From Proteobacteria bacterium UBA652 (GTDB taxonomy: Bacteria > Pseudomonadota > Gammaproteobacteria > Nitrosococcales > Methylophagaceae), in the NCBI GenBank assembly GCA_002299915.1, contig DBOG01000062.1:1-10473 (forward strand): a stretch of DNA of 10,473 nucleotides, read 5' to 3'. Below, piece by piece: positions 3,727-10,473 of this stretch. The position numbers and the translations under genes were made by a program. Below the pieces are notes generated by a model. That model was not told where the DNA came from and searched no databases. It saw only the letters and a list, made by a program, of their open reading frames with translations. Numbering within the stretch: position 1 is the stretch's first letter; each line of letters opens with the position of its first letter.

Positions 3727-6700
3727 ATGGCTTATACGTTTACTGAGAAGAAACGGATCCGGAAGGATTTTGGAAAGCGTTCAAGTGTACTTGCTGTACC
3801 TAACCTATTAGCGACACAGGTTAATTCGTATAGCGAGTTCTTACAAAAAGATGACGCGGCAAATAAACGCGTTGATAAAGGCCTGCAGGCCGCCTTTGAT
3901 TCTGTATTTCCAATTAAAAGCCATACGGGTATGGCAGAATTACAATATGTTAGCTATCGTTTGGGTATTGAAGCATTCGATGAAAAAGAATGCCAATTAC
4001 GTGGTGTCACGTATGCTGCACCCTTGTTAGTGGTCATGAAACTGGTCATTTATGACCGTGATGCGCCTGCAAAATCTCGTGCGATTAAAGAGATTAAAGA
4101 GCAGGAAGTATATATGGGTGAGATCCCATTGATGACGGAGAAAGGTAACTTTATCATCAATGGTACTGAGCGCGTGATTGTATCGCAATTACATCGCTCC
4201 CCAGGCGTGTTCTTCGACAGTGATCGGGGTAAAACACATATCTCAGGTAAGATTTTATTTAATGCGCGGGTGATCCCTTATCGTGGTTCATGGTTAGATT
4301 TTGAATTTGATCCTAAAGATGGATTATTTGTGCGGATCGATCGTCGTCGTAAATTGCCATCGACTATTTTATTGCGTGCTTTGGGTTATACCAACGAAGA
4401 AATGTTGGATATGTTTTTCGATCGTGAAATGTTCAAGCAAGTTAAAGGTGGTTATGAATTAGCATTGACACCTGAACGCCTATTAGGTCAAACAGTGAGT
4501 TTTGATATCGCGTTGCCTGATGGCACTGTGGTGGTGAAAGCAGAACATCAAGTGACTGCACGCCATGTCAGACAATTCAAGAAAGCCAGTTTGAAAAAAT
4601 TAACGGTACCCGCTGAATACCTAATTGGTAAAGTGTTTGCGAAAGATTTGATTGATAAAGACAGCGGTGAAGTCTTGATCAATGCGAATGATGAGATTAC
4701 TGAAGAAAAATTAGAAGTCTTAGAGCGCTTTAAAATTAAGCAGTTTGCAACGATTTACTTTAATGACTTGGATCATGGCCCCTACGTGTCTGACACCTTG
4801 CGTCTTGATGAATCCACTTCTGAATTAGAAGCAAAAGTTGAAATTTATCGGATGATGCGCCCGGGTGAGCCGCCGACGCCAGAATCGGCGAAGAATTTGT
4901 TTAATAATTTATTCTTCACTACCGAACGCTATGATTTATCAGGCGTAGGACGGATGAAGTTTAATCGTCGTTTAAGGCGTGATATTTTTGAAGGCGAAGG
5001 TGTGCTTTCTAAAGAAGATATCGTTGATGTGATGCTAGAGCTGATCTCAATTCGGGATGGTAAAGGGGTGGTGGATGATATCGATCACTTAGGAAACCGT
5101 CGTGTGCGTAGTGTTGGTGAAATGGCAGAAAATCAATTCCGTGTTGGGTTGGTACGAGTTGAGCGTGCAGTTAGAGAACGTTTGAGCATTGCTGAATCAG
5201 AAGGCTTGATGCCACAACAATTGATCAATGCGAAGCCTGTGGCTGCTGCTGTAAAAGAATTTTTTGGCTCAAGCCAATTATCGCAGTTTATGGATCAAAA
5301 TAATCCATTATCAGAAGTAACGCATAAACGCCGTGTATCTGCATTAGGCCCAGGTGGATTGACGCGAGAACGTGCTGGCTTTGAGGTGCGTGACGTACAT
5401 CCAACGCATTATGGTCGGGTGTGTCCAATTGAAACACCAGAGGGGCCGAATATCGGTTTGATTAACTCTTTGGCGGTATATGCACGCACCAATGAATATG
5501 GCTTTATTGAAACCCCTTATCGTAAAGTTAAAAATGGCAAGGTGACCGATAAAATTGATTATTTATCAGCGATTGATGAAGGTGATCATAAGATTGCACA
5601 GGCCAATATCAATTTGGATAACAAAGGTAATATTACCGATACAATGGTACCTTGTCGCCATCAAAATGAGTTTTCATTAATGCCATCAGCAGATGTGGAT
5701 TATATGGATGTGTCGCCACGTCAGGTGGTATCGGTGGCGGCATCATTGATTCCTTTCCTTGAGCATGATGATGCCAACCGAGCCTTGATGGGATCGAATA
5801 TGCAACGTCAAGCGGTACCAACCTTACGCGCTGAAAAAGCAATCGTAGGTACGGGTATGGAGCGGGTGGTCGCGAAAGATTCAGGTGTGATGGTATCAGC
5901 CCGTCGAGGGGGTACAGTCGACTCTGTTGATGGCAATCGTATTGTCGTTCGGGTGAATGATAAAGAAGCAGCGGATGGTGATTCAGGCGTCGATATTTAT
6001 AACTTGATTAAATACGCACGTTCAAATCAAAGTACCTGTATCAATCAGCGGCCGTTAGTGAAACCCGGCGATGTGATTGCGAAAGATGATATTTTAGCGG
6101 ATGGCCCTTCAACCGACATGGGTGAATTGGCATTAGGTCAAAATATGCTGATCGCATTTATGCCGTGGAATGGGTATAACTTTGAGGATTCTATATTAGT
6201 TTCTGAAAGAGTCGTTGAAGAAGATCGTTTCACGACGATTCATATCCAAGAATTAACCTGTGCGGCGCGAGATACCAAACAAGGTACGGAAGAAATTACC
6301 AGTGATATACCCAATGTGAGTGAAAGTGCGCTGGCTAAATTGGATGAATCAGGCATTGTGTTTGTGGGGGCGGAAGTAAATCCGGGTGATATTTTGGTGG
6401 GTAAAGTAACACCAAAAGGTGAAACCCAACTTACACCAGAAGAAAAATTACTGAGGGCGATCTTTGGTGATAAAGCAGCCGATGTAAAAGATTCATCATT
6501 ACGCGTGCCTTCAAGCACCTTTGGTACGGTGATTGACGTGCAAGTATTAACCCGTGATGGGGTTGATAAAGATGCGCGTGCGGTGGAAATTGAATCAGCG
6601 GAGTTAAATAAAGTACGTGCTGATTTAGATGACCAATACCGGATCATGGTGGCGGATGTCTATGCGCGACTTGAGAAAACGCTGAATGGTAAGCCAGTGA

Positions 6701-7803
6701 AAAAAGGCCCTGATTTGAAAAAGGGTGATAAAGTCACAAAAGCGTATTTAAACAAATTAGAGCATGCAAAATGGTTTGAATTGCAAATGGATGCCGATGC
6801 ATTGAATAAGCAATTAGAAACAGCCAGCGTGCAAGTAAAACAATATCGTAAAGATATTGATGAAGCCTTTGAAACCAAGAAAACAAAAATATTAGAAGGC
6901 CATGATTTGCCGCCTGGCGTACAGCAGTTAGTGAAAGTGTTCCTTGCAGTGAAACGTCGGATCCAACCTGGCGATAAAATGGCGGGTCGCCATGGTAACA
7001 AAGGTGTTATTTCGAATATTGTACCGGTTGAAGACATGCCCTATACGGCAGATGGACGCCCTGTTGATATTGTATTGAATCCATTAGGTGTGCCATCTCG
7101 AATGAATATCGGGCAAGTGCTTGAAATTCATCTGGGTTGGGCGGCAAAAGGCGTTGGCTTTAAGATTGAGGCAATGTTGGAAGAGCAGCGAAAAGTGGCT
7201 GACATTCGTGAATTTCTTGCTAAGGTGTATAACTCCAGTGGCAAATCTGAAGATTTAGATTCTTTATCAGATTCAGAAATCATGGAGTTAGCAGGCAATT
7301 TGACAGGTGGCGTGCCTATGGCAACCCCTGTGTTTGATGGTGCGGCTGAAGAAGAAATTAAGGATATGTTAGAGCTTGCTGGCTTGCCTCGTAGCGGTCA
7401 AGCAACGTTGATTGACGGTCGTACAGGCGATACATTTGAACGCCCTGTCACCATCGGTTATATGCATATGCTGAAATTGAATCACTTGGTTGATGACAAG
7501 ATGCATGCGCGGTCAACAGGTCCTTATAGCTTGGTGACACAACAACCATTAGGTGGTAAAGCACAATTCGGTGGGCAGCGCTTTGGTGAGATGGAGGTAT
7601 GGGCACTGCAAGCTTATGGTGCGGCGTATACCTTACAAGAAATGCTAACGGTGAAATCAGATGACACCACCGGCCGGACACGGATGTATAAAAATATTGT
7701 GGATGGTGATTATAAGATGGATGCGGGTATGCCTGAATCCTTCCGTGTATTGACTCGAGAAATTAAATCGCTCGGTATCAATATTGATTTAGTTCAAGAC
7801 TAA
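3727..7803 (+). CDS. rpoB: DNA-directed RNA polymerase subunit beta
   Basis: RpoB forms one pincer and much of the catalytic cleft of RNA polymerase. The 1358-residue product (E. coli 1342) is collinear throughout, starting with the family N-terminus YTFTEKKRIRKDFGKR. The rifampicin region at about 514-540 (GSSQLSQFMDQNNPLSE) keeps the sensitive-type residues: Asp523, His533 and Ser538 equal E. coli Asp516, His526 and Ser531. PGDKMAGRHGNKG (1081-1093) carries the active-site lysines 1084 and 1092, and LNHLVDDKMHARSTG is intact near the C-terminus. Both gammaproteobacterial lineage insertions are present; the second has a Lys-rich stretch about 12 residues longer than in E. coli (around 992-1015). 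GAGG at 3717-3720 lies 6 bases before the ATG. No intein or frameshift is seen. Confidence 0.99.
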   Translation: MAYTFTEKKRIRKDFGKRSSVLAVPNLLATQVNSYSEFLQKDDAANKRVDKGLQAAFDSVFPIKSHTGMAELQYVSYRLGIEAFDEKECQLRGVTYAAPLLVVMKLVIYDRDAPAKSRAIKEIKEQEVYMGEIPLMTEKGNFIINGTERVIVSQLHRSPGVFFDSDRGKTHISGKILFNARVIPYRGSWLDFEFDPKDGLFVRIDRRRKLPSTILLRALGYTNEEMLDMFFDREMFKQVKGGYELALTPERLLGQTVSFDIALPDGTVVVKAEHQVTARHVRQFKKASLKKLTVPAEYLIGKVFAKDLIDKDSGEVLINANDEITEEKLEVLERFKIKQFATIYFNDLDHGPYVSDTLRLDESTSELEAKVEIYRMMRPGEPPTPESAKNLFNNLFFTTERYDLSGVGRMKFNRRLRRDIFEGEGVLSKEDIVDVMLELISIRDGKGVVDDIDHLGNRRVRSVGEMAENQFRVGLVRVERAVRERLSIAESEGLMPQQLINAKPVAAAVKEFFGSSQLSQFMDQNNPLSEVTHKRRVSALGPGGLTRERAGFEVRDVHPTHYGRVCPIETPEGPNIGLINSLAVYARTNEYGFIETPYRKVKNGKVTDKIDYLSAIDEGDHKIAQANINLDNKGNITDTMVPCRHQNEFSLMPSADVDYMDVSPRQVVSVAASLIPFLEHDDANRALMGSNMQRQAVPTLRAEKAIVGTGMERVVAKDSGVMVSARRGGTVDSVDGNRIVVRVNDKEAADGDSGVDIYNLIKYARSNQSTCINQRPLVKPGDVIAKDDILADGPSTDMGELALGQNMLIAFMPWNGYNFEDSILVSERVVEEDRFTTIHIQELTCAARDTKQGTEEITSDIPNVSESALAKLDESGIVFVGAEVNPGDILVGKVTPKGETQLTPEEKLLRAIFGDKAADVKDSSLRVPSSTFGTVIDVQVLTRDGVDKDARAVEIESAELNKVRADLDDQYRIMVADVYARLEKTLNGKPVKKGPDLKKGDKVTKAYLNKLEHAKWFELQMDADALNKQLETASVQVKQYRKDIDEAFETKKTKILEGHDLPPGVQQLVKVFLAVKRRIQPGDKMAGRHGNKGVISNIVPVEDMPYTADGRPVDIVLNPLGVPSRMNIGQVLEIHLGWAAKGVGFKIEAMLEEQRKVADIREFLAKVYNSSGKSEDLDSLSDSEIMELAGNLTGGVPMATPVFDGAAEEEIKDMLELAGLPRSGQATLIDGRTGDTFERPVTIGYMHMLKLNHLVDDKMHARSTGPYSLVTQQPLGGKAQFGGQRFGEMEVWALQAYGAAYTLQEMLTVKSDDTTGRTRMYKNIVDGDYKMDAGMPESFRVLTREIKSLGINIDLVQD

Positions 7804-7904
7804 AACATCTAGAACTAAGATAATGGCGATAAACCTAATACATAATCAACTATTTAGCTTAGACCCAAGCCTACATTATTAGGCAGGCAGCGGAGATATA
7901 AAAG
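7804..7904 (+). other. rpoB-rpoC spacer
   Basis: This spacer holds a minor hairpin (GCCTA at 7869-7873 with TAGGC at 7880-7884, 6-base loop) and the rpoC ribosome binding site. There is no T run, so no terminator. I see no convincing promoter and no supported gene. Confidence 0.6.
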
Positions 7905-10473
7905 ATGAAAGATTTACTGAATTTATTAAAACAGCAATCGACTGGCGAAGAATTTGATGCAATTCAAATTGGCTTGGCATCCCCTAAAATGGTGCGGTCG
8001 TGGTCTTATGGTGAAGTAAAAAAACCAGAAACAATTAATTATCGGACGTTTAAACCTGAACGTGACGGTTTATTTTGTTGCAAAATATTTGGCCCTGTTA
8101 AGGATTACGAATGTTTATGTGGTAAATACAAGCGCTTAAAGCATCGTGGTGTGATTTGTGAAAAATGTGGTGTTGAAGTGACGATTGCAAAAGTACGTCG
8201 TGAGCGGATGGCACATATTGAATTGGCAAGCCCTGTTGCTCATATTTGGTTCTTGAAATCATTGCCATCACGTATCTCTTTATTTATGGATATGACATTA
8301 CGTGATATTGAGCGGGTGTTATATTTTGAAGGCTTTATGGTGGTAGACCCTGGTATGACAACCTTAGAAAAAGGCCAGTTATTATCAGATGAGAGCTATT
8401 TACAAGCGATTGAAGAACATGGTGATGATTTTGTCGCGAAGATGGGCGCGGAAGCGGTACAAATCTTATTGCGTGAAATGGATTTAAAGAAAGAATTACA
8501 ACAAATTTTGTCAGATATCGACGATACGAAATCAGAAACAAAAATTAAAAAGCTGACCAAACGCTTAAAACTAATGGAAGCATTTTTAGAGTCGGGCAAT
8601 AAACCAGAGCATATGGTGATGGAAGTGTTGCCAATTCTACCGCCTGATTTACGTCCACTAGTTCCTTTGGATGGAGGGCGCTTTGCAACCTCTGATCTAA
8701 ATGACTTATATCGCCGAGTGATTAACCGTAATAATCGTTTGAAACGTTTATTGGATTTAAGCGCGCCAGATATTATTGTACGCAATGAAAAGCGGATGTT
8801 ACAAGAATCGGTTGATGCCTTATTAGATAATGGTCGTCGTGGCCGTGCGATCACGGGCACCAATCGGATGCCGCTTAAATCGCTAGCGGATATGATTAAA
8901 GGTAAACAAGGTCGTTTCCGTCAAAACTTATTGGGTAAGCGTGTTGACTATTCAGGTCGGTCGGTTATCGTGGTGGGCCCTTATTTAAAATTGCACCAAT
9001 GTGGTTTGCCGAAAAAAATGGCATTAGAGCTCTTCAAACCCTTTGTATACGGTAAATTAGAGCGCTTAGGTTTGGCGACAACGATTAAAGCAGCGAAACG
9101 AATGGTTGAGCGTGAAGGCCCTGAAGTATGGGATGTGTTAGAAGACGTGATCCGGGAACATCCGATCATGTTAAACCGGGCGCCGACATTACATAGATTA
9201 GGGATCCAAGCATTTGAACCAGTACTGATTGAAGGCAAAGCAATTCAATTGCATCCTTTGGTCTGTGGTGCGTTTAACGCTGACTTTGATGGCGACCAAA
9301 TGGCCGTACATGTCCCCTTATCTTTAGAAGCACAGCTTGAAGCGCGCTCTTTGATGATGGCGACCAATAATATTTTATCGCCAGCAAATGGTGAGCCAGT
9401 TATCGTACCAACGCAAGACGTGGTATTGGGTCTGTATTACATGAGTTTGGCTCTGGTGAACGCTAAAGGTGAAGGAATGCGGTTTGCAGATTTAGCAGAA
9501 TTGAAACGTGCCCATGGCAATGGTTCTGTATCAATTCATGCAAAAGTAACCGTGCGATTAGATGAACGTGATATCTCCTTACCAGAATTAGAACAGCAAA
9601 AAACAATTCGTGTTGAGACCACAGTCGGTCGCGCGATGTTGTTTGGTATTTTGCCAGAAGGGCTACCTTTCTCAGTGGTTGACAAAATCATGACGAAGAA
9701 AGCAATCACAGGGCTGGTTAATATCTGTTTCCGTCGCCTTGGATTGAAATCAACCGTTATTTTTGCAGATCAACTGATGTATCTCGGATTTACACAGGCA
9801 ACCAAAGCAGGAGTGTCAGTTGGGATTGACGATATGGAGATTCCACAAGAGAAGGCGACTATTTTGGCGGCAGCGGAAGCGGAAGTTGAAGAGATCGCGA
9901 CCCAATATACTCAAGGTCTAGTGACCGATGGTGAACGTTATAATAAAATCATTGATATTTGGTCACGTACCAATGATCAAATCGCGAATGCGATGATGGA
10001 TGGCTTGGGAACGGATGCGGTGCAAGATGCCTCAGGGGCGGAAGTCGAGCAACAATCTACTAACTCCATCTATATGATGGCCGATTCAGGCGCGCGAGGT
10101 AGTGCTGCTCAGATCCGTCAGCTAGCGGGTATGCGTGGTTTAATGGCAAAACCAGATGGCTCTATCATAGAAACGCCCATCACGGCGAATTTCCGTGAAG
10201 GCTTAGACGTATTGCAATACTTTATCTCGACACATGGTGCGCGAAAAGGCTTGGCTGATACGGCATTGAAAACAGCAAACTCGGGTTACTTAACCCGTCG
10301 TTTGGTGGATGTATCTCAAGATTTGGTGGTGGTTGCAGAAGATTGTGGTACAACGGAAGGGTTAGAAATGATGCCAATCATCGAAGGTGGTGATGTGGTT
10401 GAACCACTGGGTGAACGTGTATTAGGGCGTGTACTTGCTTTAGATGCACACGCTGCGGATGATGAGACGGTTG
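7905..10473 (+). CDS. rpoC: DNA-directed RNA polymerase subunit beta-prime (partial, 3' end cut)
   Basis: RpoC holds the catalytic magnesium and forms the clamp. The first 856 codons of about 1400 are present and the frame is open to the window edge. It matches E. coli numbering without net gaps: the zinc ribbon cysteines are 70, 72, 85 and 88 (CLCGKYK ... CEKCG), and the catalytic motif NADFDGDQ places aspartates at 460, 462 and 464. RVDYSGRSVIVVGP precedes it. The bridge-helix region (FISTHGARKGLADTALKTAN) is present, and Cys814 of the second zinc site appears in AEDCGTTEG. The other three ligands and the trigger loop lie beyond the window. GGAG (7892-7895) is 9 bases before the ATG. The gene is 101 bases downstream of rpoB and surely in the same operon. 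Confidence 0.99.
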   Translation, partial: MKDLLNLLKQQSTGEEFDAIQIGLASPKMVRSWSYGEVKKPETINYRTFKPERDGLFCCKIFGPVKDYECLCGKYKRLKHRGVICEKCGVEVTIAKVRRERMAHIELASPVAHIWFLKSLPSRISLFMDMTLRDIERVLYFEGFMVVDPGMTTLEKGQLLSDESYLQAIEEHGDDFVAKMGAEAVQILLREMDLKKELQQILSDIDDTKSETKIKKLTKRLKLMEAFLESGNKPEHMVMEVLPILPPDLRPLVPLDGGRFATSDLNDLYRRVINRNNRLKRLLDLSAPDIIVRNEKRMLQESVDALLDNGRRGRAITGTNRMPLKSLADMIKGKQGRFRQNLLGKRVDYSGRSVIVVGPYLKLHQCGLPKKMALELFKPFVYGKLERLGLATTIKAAKRMVEREGPEVWDVLEDVIREHPIMLNRAPTLHRLGIQAFEPVLIEGKAIQLHPLVCGAFNADFDGDQMAVHVPLSLEAQLEARSLMMATNNILSPANGEPVIVPTQDVVLGLYYMSLALVNAKGEGMRFADLAELKRAHGNGSVSIHAKVTVRLDERDISLPELEQQKTIRVETTVGRAMLFGILPEGLPFSVVDKIMTKKAITGLVNICFRRLGLKSTVIFADQLMYLGFTQATKAGVSVGIDDMEIPQEKATILAAAEAEVEEIATQYTQGLVTDGERYNKIIDIWSRTNDQIANAMMDGLGTDAVQDASGAEVEQQSTNSIYMMADSGARGSAAQIRQLAGMRGLMAKPDGSIIETPITANFREGLDVLQYFISTHGARKGLADTALKTANSGYLTRRLVDVSQDLVVVAEDCGTTEGLEMMPIIEGGDVVEPLGERVLGRVLALDAHAADDETV

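Noticed and set aside
6685..6800. Lys-rich longer segment in RpoB considered as a domain insertion
   Set aside because: It lies in the known variable second lineage insertion of gammaproteobacterial beta and is only about 12 residues longer than in E. coli. Length variation there is common.
6240..7037. Two minus-strand open frames (135 and 125 codons) inside rpoB
   Set aside because: They are antisense shadows of the conserved rpoB frame, with no family resemblance and no start signals.
7823..7882. 19-codon open frame (MAINLI...) in the rpoB-rpoC spacer
   Set aside because: It has no ribosome binding site, no coupling to rpoC and no recurring motif. Short frames like this are expected by chance.
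8396..8863. 155-codon open frame on the minus strand inside rpoC
   Set aside because: It lies fully antisense to strongly conserved rpoC codons, its composition mirrors the sense gene, and no ribosome binding site or recognisable domain is seen.

Overview
The window is a conserved bacterial housekeeping locus: the last codons of an EF-Tu gene (tuf), a tRNA-Trp gene, then secE-nusG-rplK-rplA-rplJ-rplL-rpoB-rpoC, all on the + strand. rpoC runs off the right edge. The proteins read as gammaproteobacterial: beta-prime is collinear with E. coli RpoC numbering through Cys814, SecE has the three-helix proteobacterial form, and beta carries both gammaproteobacterial insertions. Several traits argue against an enteric organism: tRNA-Trp between tuf and secE, as in pseudomonad-like gammaproteobacteria, a 175-residue L10, a 1358-residue RpoB, moderate A+T bias and free use of the Arg codon CGG. 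The genus cannot be named from this sequence.

Layout. Positions 1-82 hold the tuf 3' end and a terminator-like hairpin. tRNA-Trp lies at 83-159, and its 3' end also forms one arm of a second terminator-like hairpin (155-182). secE and nusG (209-1098) follow closely spaced. A 104-base leader before rplK contains a strong hairpin and a probable L1-binding operator. rplK and rplA overlap by one base. A 273-base leader before rplJ contains the L10 autoregulatory RNA, a candidate internal promoter, a hairpin next to the ribosome binding site and a 24-codon open frame that abuts the GTG start of rplJ. rplJ-rplL follows. The 168-base rplL-rpoB gap holds three hairpins, one of them with the form of an intrinsic attenuator. 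rpoB and rpoC complete the window.

How the genes work together. EF-Tu, tRNA-Trp, L11, L1, L10 and L7/L12 serve translation; L11, L10 and L12 form the ribosomal GTPase-associated stalk that EF-Tu engages. NusG links RNA polymerase (beta and beta-prime) to the ribosome or Rho. SecE is a core translocon subunit. The leaders suggest the classical feedback scheme: L1 represses rplK-rplA, L10(L12)n represses rplJ-rplL, and attenuation before rpoB lowers polymerase output relative to ribosomal protein output.

I find no mobile element, CRISPR array, intein, frameshift or foreign gene island, and no new multi-gene system. The points worth a second look are small RNA-level features: an in-frame leader ORF before rplJ, an L10 with an apparent third L12-binding module, a tRNA-Trp with D-arm and anticodon-stem irregularities, and a terminator built from the tRNA's own 3' end.
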